17,311 nt of DNA from JBIOHJ01 sp044448905 (lineage in GTDB: Bacteria > Bacteroidota > Bacteroidia > AKYH767-A > OLB10): contig JBIOHJ010000069.1 in assembly GCA_044448905.1 (NCBI GenBank), positions 1 to 17,311 on the forward strand, read 5' to 3'. Shown here in pieces: positions 6,226-14,130 of this stretch (the stretch's first letter is position 1; each line of letters starts with the position of its first letter). Under the pieces are notes generated by a model that searched no databases, was not told the origin of the DNA, and worked only from the letters and a program-made list of their open reading frames with translations. The position numbers and the translations under genes are program-made.

Positions 6226-7461
6226 TCATTTAATACCATACTCAATAATTTTCCGGTACAGGGTTCTTTCTGAAATACCAAGCTCCCGCGCAGCATGTTT
6301 TCGTTTTCCGCGGTGTTTCTCGATTGCTTTTTTAATCATTTCTTTTTCGTTATCGGCAAGTGACAGGGATTCTTCCACTTCTTCGTGATGTTGAATATCA
6401 GGACGATGAACAGGGGTAATATTTGACGGCTGAAATGTTACTGTCGAATCATCCTGCACAATTTCAGGAGTAACTTCACGCGAAAGCTGGCTTATAAGTT
6501 GGGCATTATTTTCTTTAAAATCCGGAATCTGATCAGTGTTCTGGAGAATTCCTAAAACCAGTTTTTTCATATCCGTAATATCCTTCTTCATATCAAACAA
6601 CACCTTGTATAATATTTCACGCTCATTAAATTCAACACCATTGCTGTTTTCTTTTATTATAGCGGGTAATGATGAATAGGAATCCTGCGGAAGATATTTC
6701 ATCATCGTTTCTGCCGAAATTTCTTTTACAGGTTCGAGGATTGAAAGCTGCTCGGTTACATTTTTTAACTGGCGCACATTTCCGGGCCATCTGAAATTAA
6801 CAAGCAGGTGCTGCGCTTCGGGTTGTAAACGAAGTGAAGGCATTTTATATTTTTCAGCAAAGTCTGAAGCAAATTTCCTGAACAACAAAGGAATGTCCTC
6901 TTTGCGTTCTCTTAATGGTGGTACGTGAATTGGAACAGTATTTAAACGATAATATAAATCCTCCCTGAATTTTCCTTTTCCAATTGCTGACGGAATATGC
7001 ACATTGGATGCCGCAACCACACGCACATCTGTTTTCTGCACTTTTGAAGACCCCACACGAATAAACTCCCCGGTTTCTAACACCCGCAATAAACGCACCT
7101 GTGTAAGCAAAGGAAGCTCTGCAACTTCATCTAAAAAAATTGTGCCGCCACCCAACACTTCAAAATATCCTTTGCGTGCTTCATGCGCACCGGTAAACGA
7201 ACCCTTCTCATGTCCGAACAATTCCGAATCAATAGTTCCTTCGGGTATAGCACCACAATTCACCGCAATGTACGAACCATGCTTGCGTGAACTAAGCTGA
7301 TGAATAATCTGGGGAAAAACTTCTTTACCTGTTCCGCTTTCACCGGTTATTAAAACAGTTAAATCAGTGGGCGCAACCTGCCTGGCAGTATCAATAGCAT
7401 GGTCTAACAGGTAGGAAGTACCTATTATTCCAAATCGTAGTTTTAATTCCTGAACAGTCAT
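6226..7461 (-). CDS. Sigma-54-dependent transcriptional activator (AAA+ enhancer-binding protein, no receiver domain)
   Basis: 411 aa. The AAA+ domain starts almost at the N-terminus: Walker A GESGTGKE (40-47), the sigma-54 contact loop GSFTGA (87-92, usually GAFTGA), Walker B GGTIFLDE (105-112), then LRERKEDIPLL and WPGNVRQLKN. A variable linker leads to a Fis-type helix-turn-helix (KRKHAARELGISERTLYRKI) at the C-terminus. It would hydrolyse ATP to open RpoN promoters. There is no N-terminal receiver, GAF or PAS domain, so activity may be set by partner proteins or by expression. It starts 18 bp after the miaB stop and is followed closely by lptE, so it is probably co-transcribed with both. 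Its targets cannot be read from this window, and no -24/-12 promoter was recognised here. Confidence 0.93.
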   Translation of the reverse strand: MTVQELKLRFGIIGTSYLLDHAIDTARQVAPTDLTVLITGESGTGKEVFPQIIHQLSSRKHGSYIAVNCGAIPEGTIDSELFGHEKGSFTGAHEARKGYFEVLGGGTIFLDEVAELPLLTQVRLLRVLETGEFIRVGSSKVQKTDVRVVAASNVHIPSAIGKGKFREDLYYRLNTVPIHVPPLRERKEDIPLLFRKFASDFAEKYKMPSLRLQPEAQHLLVNFRWPGNVRQLKNVTEQLSILEPVKEISAETMMKYLPQDSYSSLPAIIKENSNGVEFNEREILYKVLFDMKKDITDMKKLVLGILQNTDQIPDFKENNAQLISQLSREVTPEIVQDDSTVTFQPSNITPVHRPDIQHHEEVEESLSLADNEKEMIKKAIEKHRGKRKHAARELGISERTLYRKIIEYGIK

Positions 7462-7479
7462 ATTAAATATTAAAAATAA

Positions 7480-8958
7480 TCAAACTGCTTTTCCTATTAA
7501 TGTTGCAGCAGTACATTCTGTAACCAGCACATTTACGTAATCACCTTTTCTATAATGCTCTTTTGGAAAAACCACCACTTTGTTTTGAGTATTTCTTCCC
7601 GATAAAAATTCTTTTGATTTTTTTGAAAACCCTTCCGCTAATATTTTATGAACTTTATTCAACTCTTTTTTATTGCTTTCGGCAGAAAGTTTCAATTGCA
7701 GGTCCACTATTTCCTGTAATCGTTTTGATTTTATTTCTTCGGGAATATCATCCGTAAATTTTTTTGCTGCTGCTGTTCCCGGGCGTTCGGAATATTTAAA
7801 CATGTAAGCAAAATCATAACCTGCCCACTCCATTAATGATAAAGTTGATTGATGTTCTTCATCGGTTTCGCTGCAAAATCCTGTAATGATATCAGTGGAA
7901 ATCCCGCAGTCAGGAATTATTTTTCGAATAGATTTAATCCTATTTATATAGTCCTCTCTTGAATATCCCCGGTTCATTCTTTCCAATACATTACTGTTAC
8001 CCGATTGGACAGGCAAATGAATGTTCTTACAGATATTTTCATATTTCGTCATCGAATGAATTACCGCATCCGTCATATCGCGCGGATTTGAAGTGGAAAA
8101 CCGGACACGCAAATCAGGGTGTACTTTAGCTACCATTTCGAGCAAGTCAGCAAACGTTGTGTATTTGTTTTGCCCGGATTCAGGCAATTCATGATTCAAC
8201 GCAGCATGAATAATTTCAGGCGATAAATCCTTTTTTTGTCCGCCTCCGTTCCATAAATAAGAATCTACATTTTGTCCAAGCAGTGTTACTTCACGATAAC
8301 CCTGTTCAAATAAATTTTTCGCTTCATTAATAATAGACACCGGATCGCGGCTGCGTTCGCGACCTCTTGTAAACGGAACCACGCAAAACGAACACATGTT
8401 ATCACATCCGCGCATGATAGAAATAAATGCAGTTACTCCATTTGTTGCAAGGCGAACGGGATTTATATCTGCATACGTTTCATCGCGTGATAATAAAACA
8501 TTCACACCCTTTTGTCCTCCTTCAACGGCTTGAATCAGGTTTGGCAAATCGCGATAAGCATCAGGCCCTACTACAATGTCAACCAGCTTTTCTTCTTCAA
8601 GTAGTTTGGATTTAAGGCGTTCTGCCATACAGCCAAGAACACCGATAATTAAATCGGGATTTGATTTTTTATTTTTTTTGAAATCCCGCAATCGCGTTCT
8701 TACCCGTTGCTCAGCATTATCACGAATAGCGCAAGTATTCAGAAAAATAACATTCGCTTCTTTATAATTAGTTGTTGAACCATATCCTTTATCTGACAAA
8801 ATGGAAGCAATGATTTCACTATCCGAAAAATTCATGGCGCAGCCATAACTTTCCAAGAAGAATTTTTTGTTGTTAGATATTGCAGGGATCGTTTCAGAGA
8901 TAAGCACTTCGCCCTGCCTTGATTCGTCAATTACTTTACTTTCATTATCGCGGAACAT
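7480..8958 (-). CDS. miaB: tRNA-2-methylthio-N6-dimethylallyladenosine synthase MiaB
   Basis: 492 aa. This radical-SAM methylthiotransferase adds a methylthio group to i6A37 of tRNAs reading UNN codons. Cluster ligands are seen: the UPF0004 domain Cys at 40, 76 and 110 (ESYGC, NTCAIRDN, GCMAE) hold the auxiliary 4Fe-4S cluster, and Cys 185, 189 and 192 (RGCDNMCSFC) form the radical-SAM CxxxCxxC. The usual VPFTRGRERSR and the C-terminal TRAM domain follow. Relative to E. coli MiaB there is an extra N-terminal ~30 residues and an insert near SYLWNGGGQKKDLSPEIIH. A -7 box lies almost against this ATG, so a start further in remains possible, although no other ATG precedes the first conserved Cys. 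It heads the minus-strand run to secG. Confidence 0.96.
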   Translation of the reverse strand: MFRDNESKVIDESRQGEVLISETIPAISNNKKFFLESYGCAMNFSDSEIIASILSDKGYGSTTNYKEANVIFLNTCAIRDNAEQRVRTRLRDFKKNKKSNPDLIIGVLGCMAERLKSKLLEEEKLVDIVVGPDAYRDLPNLIQAVEGGQKGVNVLLSRDETYADINPVRLATNGVTAFISIMRGCDNMCSFCVVPFTRGRERSRDPVSIINEAKNLFEQGYREVTLLGQNVDSYLWNGGGQKKDLSPEIIHAALNHELPESGQNKYTTFADLLEMVAKVHPDLRVRFSTSNPRDMTDAVIHSMTKYENICKNIHLPVQSGNSNVLERMNRGYSREDYINRIKSIRKIIPDCGISTDIITGFCSETDEEHQSTLSLMEWAGYDFAYMFKYSERPGTAAAKKFTDDIPEEIKSKRLQEIVDLQLKLSAESNKKELNKVHKILAEGFSKKSKEFLSGRNTQNKVVVFPKEHYRKGDYVNVLVTECTAATLIGKAV

Positions 8959-8962
8959 GGTG

Positions 8963-8970
8963 CAAATTTA
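8963..8970 (-). promoter_or_regulatory. miaB: -7 box TAAATTTG of miaB, nearly touching the ATG
   Basis: TAAATTTG on the minus strand matches TAnnTTTG and is separated from the miaB ATG by only CACC. Transcription would start at or next to the ATG, implying a leaderless message. A -33 TTG is not evident. Confidence 0.5.
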
Positions 8971-9033
8971 GTGAAAAAGAGGGTGGTGGTAAAATGAAAA
9001 CTACCGGCTAACGCCATTGTAAGATGAATAAAT

Positions 9034-9918
9034 TTACATTAGCAGAAGTTTCCATGCTTCAGTAACTTTATTTTCTGCTAATAATTTTTTAGCTGACAGT
9101 TGTTTTGCCAGACTTGCATTATCCTTGTCTTGCAAAAGCACATCGTTTAATTTTTTTACTTCAGGTTGCTGGACAAATTCGGCTATCTCTTCTTTTGAAG
9201 GCAGTTTTTCTACGTTTCCTAATTTTCCCAAATCATTTCCCGATAACACATGGCTGTTACGTATGTGTTCAGGGATGGCATCAACACCAATGCCTAACTT
9301 TAAATTGGGCTTTTCGACTGTGAACAATGCTTTTCCGGAAGCCCGGCAATAAAAATTGCCTCCCATCCTTGCAACCAAATCAATTTTGTGCTGATCAATT
9401 TTACCTTGGTCATTTAATATATCATCAGCAACGTGCATTAGCAGAATTTCACATACAATAAGATTAGCCGCACCTCCTTCTTTTCCGGTTTCAATTACCT
9501 GCAAAACTTTGCACTCCATTTGCACAGGCGATTCCTTTACACGAAACGGTTTTACCATCTCTGAAGGAATTGGCGTGAACCCTGCTTTCTCAAATTCATT
9601 TACTCCCTTTGGAAATTCACAGCTTGCAAGCGAAGTTTGCTGCACCATTGAATAGGTCACCACATTAATTACCACTTCGCTTACTTCATAAATGTTTTCG
9701 AGCGTATGCTTAGTTGTATTATCACGGACTCTTCTTGCAGGACTGAAAACCACAATTGGTGGCTTCGAGCCAAACGCATTGAAAAAACTGAACGGTGCAA
9801 GGTTGGGTTTCCCGTTTTTGTCAACCGTGCTTGCAAAAGCAATGGGACGCGGAGCAATTGCATGCAGCATAAAAGAATGAAGCTCACCGGTTTTTATTTC
9901 TTTAGGATTAATTCGCAT
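9034..9918 (-). CDS. Flavin reductase-like (FMN-binding split-barrel) protein
   Basis: 294 aa. Residues 1-~200 match the flavin-reductase-like domain family: HAIAPRPIAFAST, NLAPFSFFNAFGSKPP, then the conserved core through VESPVQMEC-like and MGGNFYCR segments. These proteins bind FMN and, in characterised relatives, reduce flavin with NAD(P)H or act as small oxidoreductases. The substrate is unknown here. The last ~90 residues (from about IGVDAIPEHIR) form a helical extension (KKLNDVLLQDKDNASLAKQL) outside the core domain. No signal peptide, so cytoplasmic. The start MRINPKE gives the family's usual N-terminus. A 75-bp gap and a separate -7 box suggest transcription independent of miaB. Confidence 0.82.
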   Translation of the reverse strand: MRINPKEIKTGELHSFMLHAIAPRPIAFASTVDKNGKPNLAPFSFFNAFGSKPPIVVFSPARRVRDNTTKHTLENIYEVSEVVINVVTYSMVQQTSLASCEFPKGVNEFEKAGFTPIPSEMVKPFRVKESPVQMECKVLQVIETGKEGGAANLIVCEILLMHVADDILNDQGKIDQHKIDLVARMGGNFYCRASGKALFTVEKPNLKLGIGVDAIPEHIRNSHVLSGNDLGKLGNVEKLPSKEEIAEFVQQPEVKKLNDVLLQDKDNASLAKQLSAKKLLAENKVTEAWKLLLM

Positions 9919-9935
9919 AAAATCTATTTTCGAAG

Positions 9936-9943
9936 CAAAAGTA
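9936..9943 (-). promoter_or_regulatory. -7 box TACTTTTG of the flavin reductase-like gene
   Basis: TACTTTTG followed by C, 17 nt upstream of the ATG on the minus strand. Identical octamers precede folA and the beta-barrel gene. No clear -33 TTG. Confidence 0.5.
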
Positions 9944-9978
9944 GATAATGCATGAGAAAGCCCTTAAGCTAAAATATT

Positions 9979-9986
9979 TATCTTTG
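9979..9986 (+). promoter_or_regulatory. -7 box TATCTTTG upstream of tRNA-Leu
   Basis: TATCTTTG matches TAnnTTTG and ends 45 bases before the mature tRNA. It could also drive the downstream tig-clpP-clpX genes by read-through. No convincing -33 element. Confidence 0.45.
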
Positions 9987-10031
9987 CGCACTTAATAAGC
10001 ATAGAATTCAGCACATATTTTATACCTTAAT

Positions 10032-10113
10032 GCGGGTGTGTCGTAATTGGCAGCCGAGCCAGACTTAGGATCTGGTGCCGAAAGGCGTGTGGGTTCGAGT
10101 CCCTCCACCCGCA
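10032..10113 (+). tRNA. tRNA-Leu (anticodon UAG)
   Basis: A class II tRNA folded by hand. The acceptor stem is GCGGGTG (10032-10038) with CACCCGC (10106-10112) and discriminator A. The D stem is TCG/CGA with TTGG in the loop. The anticodon stem CCAGA/TCTGG (10059-10063 and 10071-10075) encloses loop CTTAGGA, so the anticodon is TAG and base 37 is G. The long variable arm is GCC-GAAA-GGC. The T loop is TTCGAGT, with one T-T mismatch in its stem. CCA is not encoded. G37 means it is not a MiaB substrate. Confidence 0.97.
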
Positions 10114-10119
10114 CAACAG

Positions 10120-10127
10120 TAGTTTTG
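10120..10127 (+). promoter_or_regulatory. tig: Possible -7 box TAGTTTTG between tRNA-Leu and tig
   Basis: Matches TAnnTTTG and lies 22 bp before the tig ATG, but the expected -33 position falls in the tRNA and has no TTG. A chance match in AT-rich DNA is quite possible. Confidence 0.3.
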
Positions 10128-10149
10128 AATTTTTAGTAAAAAAGCAAAA

Positions 10150-11517
10150 ATGAATATCAGCAAAGAATCGATTGGAGAATGTAACGAAGTAGTAAAAATT
10201 CTGCTCAAGCCGGAAGACTATAAAGAGAAGGTGGATGCAACTATTAAAAAGACACGCAGGTCCGTTCAAATTCCGGGTTTTCGCCCGGGAAATGTTCCAG
10301 AAGGAATGGTGCGTAAAATGTACGGCAAATCCATTTTACTTGATGAGTTGAATAAACTAGTTTCGGAATCATTAAATAATTTTATTGTTGAAAATAAAAT
10401 TGACATTCTCGGTCATCCGTTGCCGATGAAAAACGGTTCCGAGAAAAATAATTTTGATGCTCCCGCTGATTTTGAATTCAGCTTTGAACTGGGTCTTGCC
10501 CCGCAATTTAAACTCAATTTACCTCCATCACATGTTTTTCCTTATTACGAAATACAGGTTGATGACGCAAAAGTTGATACCTACCTTGATGATGTGAGAC
10601 GAAGGTATGGCATCCATTCAACTCCTGAAATTTCAGATGACAAATGTGTTTTGTATGCGGCTTTTACCGAGATTGATGCGGAAGGCAAACCGGTTGAGAA
10701 AGGAATCACAACATCCACCTCGCTTGCAATTGATTTGGTGAAAGATGAAAAAAGCAAAGAAAAATTAATTGGCTTGAAGAAGGATGATGTTATTGTGCTC
10801 AATATTGTGACAGCAATAAACGATGAAACCGAGGTGGGATACATGCTCAACATTCCCAAAACGAAAGTTGCTGAAATAAAAAATAATTTTGAGCTGAAAA
10901 TTATTTCTGTTAACAAAGTTGAAAAGGCTGATCTTAACCAGGAATTGTTCGATAAAGTATATGGTAAGGATGCGGTGAAAAGCGAAACGGAGTTTCGTGA
11001 AAAACTTCGAACTGAAATTTCGGCAATGCTGGCTGTTGAAAGCGACCGTAAATTACAGCATGATATTGAAGATGTGTTATTGGACGACACAAAAATTTCG
11101 CTTCCCGATAATTTTTTGAAACGCTGGTTGCTGGATACAAATGAAAAGCCAATTACTGCCGAACAGGTAGAACAGGATTACAATGCCGGTTCGCGGGCAA
11201 TGAAATGGAGACTTATTGAAGGCAGGATTGTAAAAGATAATAACATACAGGTTACCAAAGAAGAGATTGATAATTTTGCAAAACATTTAATAGTTGACCA
11301 GTTTGCTCAATACGGAAATTCTTTCTTAACCGATGAAATGATTCATGACTTTACGAAGCGTTACCTGGAGAAAGAGGAAAACGTCCGGAAAATAATAGAA
11401 AGCATAAGCGGACGAAAAGTTTTTAATCATCTCAAATCAATCGTGAAGCAAGATGTAAAAAAAGTAAGCTATGATGAGTTTATAAAAATTGTAAAAGAAC
11501 ATCACCATCATCATTAA
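10150..11517 (+). CDS. tig: Trigger factor (ribosome-associated chaperone)
   Basis: 455 aa. It binds ribosomal protein L23 at the exit tunnel and shields nascent chains. The N-terminal domain carries the ribosome-binding signature GFRPGNVP (residues 43-50). A diverged middle domain follows in the place of the FKBP-like PPIase (about residues 150-250). The C-terminal helical chaperone arms follow (SETEFREKLRTEISAML, EEIDNFAKHLIVDQFAQYG). The PPIase region is weakly conserved, as in other Bacteroidota, so isomerase activity is doubtful. It ends in five consecutive histidines (KEHHHHH), an unusual natural tail. It lies 36 bp after tRNA-Leu and heads the conserved tig-clpP-clpX series, 80 bp before clpP. 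Confidence 0.95.
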   Translation: MNISKESIGECNEVVKILLKPEDYKEKVDATIKKTRRSVQIPGFRPGNVPEGMVRKMYGKSILLDELNKLVSESLNNFIVENKIDILGHPLPMKNGSEKNNFDAPADFEFSFELGLAPQFKLNLPPSHVFPYYEIQVDDAKVDTYLDDVRRRYGIHSTPEISDDKCVLYAAFTEIDAEGKPVEKGITTSTSLAIDLVKDEKSKEKLIGLKKDDVIVLNIVTAINDETEVGYMLNIPKTKVAEIKNNFELKIISVNKVEKADLNQELFDKVYGKDAVKSETEFREKLRTEISAMLAVESDRKLQHDIEDVLLDDTKISLPDNFLKRWLLDTNEKPITAEQVEQDYNAGSRAMKWRLIEGRIVKDNNIQVTKEEIDNFAKHLIVDQFAQYGNSFLTDEMIHDFTKRYLEKEENVRKIIESISGRKVFNHLKSIVKQDVKKVSYDEFIKIVKEHHHHH

Positions 11518-11585
11518 ATTAGAAATACTAAATACTAAATTCGAAATCAGAACCAACTTTAAACTTTAAATCTTAAACATAAAAC
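11516..11585. repeat. Degenerate 7-bp tandem repeat filling the tig-clpP intergenic region
   Basis: Ten heptamers stay in register from the tig stop codon: AAATTAG, AAATACT, AAATACT, AAATTCG, AAATCAG, AACCAAC, TTTAAAC, TTTAAAT, CTTAAAC, ATAAAAC. They occupy nearly the whole 80-bp gap. Within it, 11555-11570 (AACTTTAAACTTTAAA) recurs exactly at 15700-15715 inside a coding gene. Confidence 0.7.
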
Positions 11586-11597
11586 CTTTCCCAACAT

Positions 11598-12284
11598 ATG
11601 AATCAAAAAAATGATTTTCTCAAGTACGCAACCAAGCATCATGGCATCAGCGGAGTTACATTACATAATATAATCAGTGCCGTAAATGCTGATTATATTT
11701 CACCTACCATTATTGAAGAGCGCCAGCTGAACGTGGCATCTATGGATGTGTTTTCGCGATTGATGATGGACAGGATAATTTTCCTTGGAGTTGGCATTAA
11801 CGATTATGTTGCCAATGTTATCCAGGCACAGCTGCTATATCTTGAATCGGCAGATGCAAAAAAAGACATACAGATTTATGTAAACAGCCCGGGCGGATCG
11901 GTGTATGCGGGGCTTGGTATTTACGATACCATGCAATATATCAATCCCGATATTTCGACTATATGCACAGGGATGGCTGCTTCCATGGCTGCCGTTTTAT
12001 TGTGTGCCGGAAACAAAGGAAAACGCACCGGCTTGAAACATGCGCGTGTGATGATTCATCAGCCAATGGGAGGAGTGGAAGGACAGGCTTCGGATATTGA
12101 AATTACAGCCCGCGAAATTATGAAGCTCAAAAAGGAATTATATGAAATCATTTCGCTGCATTCAGGAAAAGATTACGATACTGTTTTTAAAGATTCTGAC
12201 CGCGACTATTGGATGACTGCCCAGGAAGCAAAAGATTACGGAATGATTGATGAAGTGCTGTTGCGAAATAAAGCAACTAAATAA
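11598..12284 (+). CDS. clpP: ATP-dependent Clp protease proteolytic subunit ClpP
   Basis: 228 aa. A serine peptidase forming the 14-subunit barrel that degrades unfolded substrates fed by ClpX. The catalytic triad is visible: Ser129 in GMAASMAAVLLCAG, His154 in VMIHQPMGG and most likely Asp199 in FKDSDRDYWM. The oligomer and substrate strand region YVNSPGGSVYAGLGIYDTM is intact, and the C-terminal AKDYGMIDEVL is typical. About 30 extra N-terminal residues compared with mature E. coli ClpP may be a propeptide removed by self-processing. The ATG at 11598 directly follows the intergenic repeat. clpX follows after 84 bp. Confidence 0.97.
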   Translation: MNQKNDFLKYATKHHGISGVTLHNIISAVNADYISPTIIEERQLNVASMDVFSRLMMDRIIFLGVGINDYVANVIQAQLLYLESADAKKDIQIYVNSPGGSVYAGLGIYDTMQYINPDISTICTGMAASMAAVLLCAGNKGKRTGLKHARVMIHQPMGGVEGQASDIEITAREIMKLKKELYEIISLHSGKDYDTVFKDSDRDYWMTAQEAKDYGMIDEVLLRNKATK

Positions 12285-12323
12285 CGTGCAGATACAGATA
12301 AATAAGACAGAAACTTAACCATT

Positions 12324-12368
12324 CATAATTCGTATAATTCGCAATAGACTTGTTATTCGCAGATTGAG
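12324..12368. repeat. Degenerate 9-bp periodic sequence upstream of clpX
   Basis: Five nonamers in register run flush to the clpX ATG: CATAATTCG, TATAATTCG, CAATAGACT, TGTTATTCG, CAGATTGAG. Three share the ATTCG ending. The first two are strong and the rest weak, so chance cannot be excluded. Confidence 0.4.
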
Positions 12369-13607
12369 ATGAAAAGCACCAAAGAAATAAAATGTTCGTT
12401 TTGCGGACGCGATAAAAGCGCTACTAACGTATTGGTTGCAGGCTTAAGCGCGCATATTTGCGATCAGTGCATTGCGCAGGCTCAGTCAATAGTGAGCGAA
12501 GAGGCTTCCGAGAAATTCAAGCACTCCATTTCGAGCAGCCTGCATTTATTAAAGCCTTCCGAGATCATGTCTTTTCTCGATCAGTATGTGATAGGGCAAA
12601 CCGAAGCAAAAAAAGTTATTGCCGTTGCGGTTTATAATCATTACAAGCGACTGATTCACCTGACCAAAAAAGCTGAAGAGGTGGAAATCGAAAAGTCGAA
12701 CATTATTATGGTGGGCGAAACCGGAACCGGGAAAACATTGCTTGCGCGAACCATTGCACGCATGCTGAATGTTCCGTTCTGTATTGCCGATGCAACCGTA
12801 CTTACAGAAGCCGGCTATGTTGGGGAGGACGTGGAAAGTGTTCTTACCCGTTTACTGCAGTCTGCCGATTATGATGTGGCAGCAGCCGAACGTGGCATTG
12901 TGTACATTGATGAGATTGATAAGATAGCGCGCAAATCTGATAACCCTTCTATTACCCGCGATGTATCGGGTGAAGGGGTGCAGCAGGGATTGCTGAAGAT
13001 GCTCGAGAATACCATTATTAATGTTCCCCCTCAGGGCGGGCGCAAGCATCCTGAACAAAAAATGATTGCCATCAATACCCAGAATATTTTATTCATCTGC
13101 GGTGGCGCATTTGATGGGATGGAAAAAATTGTTGCACGCAGGATGCAAACGCAGGCTATCGGTTACTCGAATAAAAAAGGCGGAGCTGTTTTGGATAAAG
13201 ATAACATGATGCAATATGTGTCGCCTGCCGATTTACGAACCTATGGTTTGATTCCTGAACTGATTGGCCGCCTTCCCGTAATTACGCACCTTCACCCGTT
13301 AGACCGTGCAGCGCTGCGGGCAATTTTAACCGAACCTAAAAATGCGCTGATCAAGCAGTACGAAAAGCTCTTCGATATGGAGGGGATAAAAATCACTTTC
13401 GAAAATTTAGCGCTCGATTTTATTGTTGATAAAGCCATTGAATTCAAGCTCGGTGCACGCGGTTTGCGTTCCATTTGTGAAGCCATTATGCTCGACATGA
13501 TGTTTAACGCTCCAACCGACAAAAAAATAAAAACTTTTGAATTAACGCTCGATTACGCACAGCAGCAGTTTAACAAAGTCAATATTAACAAGCTAAAGGT
13601 AGCTTAA
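12369..13607 (+). CDS. clpX: ATP-dependent Clp protease ATP-binding subunit ClpX
   Basis: 412 aa. A hexameric AAA+ unfoldase that recognises tagged substrates and threads them into ClpP. Domains in order: a zinc-binding dimerisation domain with Cys 9, 12, 31 and 34 (CSFC, CDQC), Walker A GETGTGKT (116-123), pore loop GYVG (149-152), Walker B IVYIDEID (177-184), then GLIPELIGRLPV with the sensor and arginine-finger region, and a C-terminal small domain with GARGLRSI. The ClpP-docking loop reads IGY (264-266) where E. coli has IGF, a conservative aromatic change. It sits 84 bp after clpP and converges on folA with only 35 bp between the stop codons. Confidence 0.98.
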   Translation: MKSTKEIKCSFCGRDKSATNVLVAGLSAHICDQCIAQAQSIVSEEASEKFKHSISSSLHLLKPSEIMSFLDQYVIGQTEAKKVIAVAVYNHYKRLIHLTKKAEEVEIEKSNIIMVGETGTGKTLLARTIARMLNVPFCIADATVLTEAGYVGEDVESVLTRLLQSADYDVAAAERGIVYIDEIDKIARKSDNPSITRDVSGEGVQQGLLKMLENTIINVPPQGGRKHPEQKMIAINTQNILFICGGAFDGMEKIVARRMQTQAIGYSNKKGGAVLDKDNMMQYVSPADLRTYGLIPELIGRLPVITHLHPLDRAALRAILTEPKNALIKQYEKLFDMEGIKITFENLALDFIVDKAIEFKLGARGLRSICEAIMLDMMFNAPTDKKIKTFELTLDYAQQQFNKVNINKLKVA

Positions 13608-13615
13608 TTTTTTCT

Positions 13616-13639
13616 CCGCGCTTCCGCGCCTCTGCGTTC
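13616..13639. repeat. GC-rich 8-bp periodic sequence between clpX and folA
   Basis: Three octamers CCGCGCTT, CCGCGCCT, CTGCGTTC fill most of the 35-bp convergent gap. They are GC-rich against an AT-rich background. They do not form a convincing terminator stem. Confidence 0.45.
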
Positions 13640-13642
13640 TGT

Positions 13643-14125
13643 TTATTTCTTCTCATAATTAATAAACGAATAATCATACGGATTTTTTTCATCCGCTTTA
13701 TGATCTTCCTGTAAAGTTATTTTCCATTCTTCATTATTTATTTCAGGAAAAAAAACATCACCATCAAACGATTGATGTATTTGCGTGAGATATATTTTAT
13801 TGGCTAACGCTATGGCATGCTCAAATATTTGCGCGCCACCGGTAATAAAAATCTCCGCATCATCCCTGCATAGTTCAATTGCCTGCTCAAGTGAATTTGC
13901 ATAAATGCAATTTTCAATTTTAAACCCGGGCTGGCGCGAAATGATTACCGTAGTTCTCCCGGGCAATACCCGCCCTATTGACTCAAAAGTTTTTCGCCCC
14001 ATAATAATATGGTGCCCCATGGTGAGCTGTTTAAACCTCTTTAAATCGGCAGGCAGGTGCCAGATGAGCTTATTGTCTTTACCGATTACGCGGTTTTGTG
14101 CCGCGGCTACAATTATGGATAGCAT
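13643..14125 (-). CDS. folA: Dihydrofolate reductase
   Basis: 160 aa, the normal length for bacterial DHFR, which reduces dihydrofolate to tetrahydrofolate with NADPH. Seen: N-terminal MLSIIVAAAQNRVIGKDNKL, Trp22 and the proton-relay Asp27 in IWHLPADLKRF, the NADPH-binding GRKTFESIGR (43-52) and LPGRTTVIISR, then the second cofactor loop FITGGAQIFEHAI and DGDVFFPEI. The N-terminus aligns directly with E. coli DHFR, so the ATG at 14125 is secure. Its -7 box lies 5 nt away. It is divergent from the second T9SS gene and convergent with clpX. Confidence 0.97.
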   Translation of the reverse strand: MLSIIVAAAQNRVIGKDNKLIWHLPADLKRFKQLTMGHHIIMGRKTFESIGRVLPGRTTVIISRQPGFKIENCIYANSLEQAIELCRDDAEIFITGGAQIFEHAIALANKIYLTQIHQSFDGDVFFPEINNEEWKITLQEDHKADEKNPYDYSFINYEKK

Positions 14126-14130
14126 GTGGG

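Noticed and set aside
6916..7300. Plus-strand frame opposite the sigma-54 activator
   Set aside because: It mirrors the AAA+ domain codons and has no independent support.
10027..10269. Minus-strand 80-codon frame with GWRDSNPHAFRHQ and a tail ending RLPITTHPH
   Set aside because: It is the antisense of tRNA-Leu and the start of tig; this type of peptide is a well-known false gene over tRNAs.
11503..11517. Vector-derived His tag on trigger factor
   Set aside because: Only five His codons of mixed CAT/CAC use, followed by native intergenic sequence and clpP, so it is a natural tail.
13608..13642. Bidirectional terminator between clpX and folA
   Set aside because: Only a 4-bp GCGC pairing is possible and there is no proper stem followed by a T-run.
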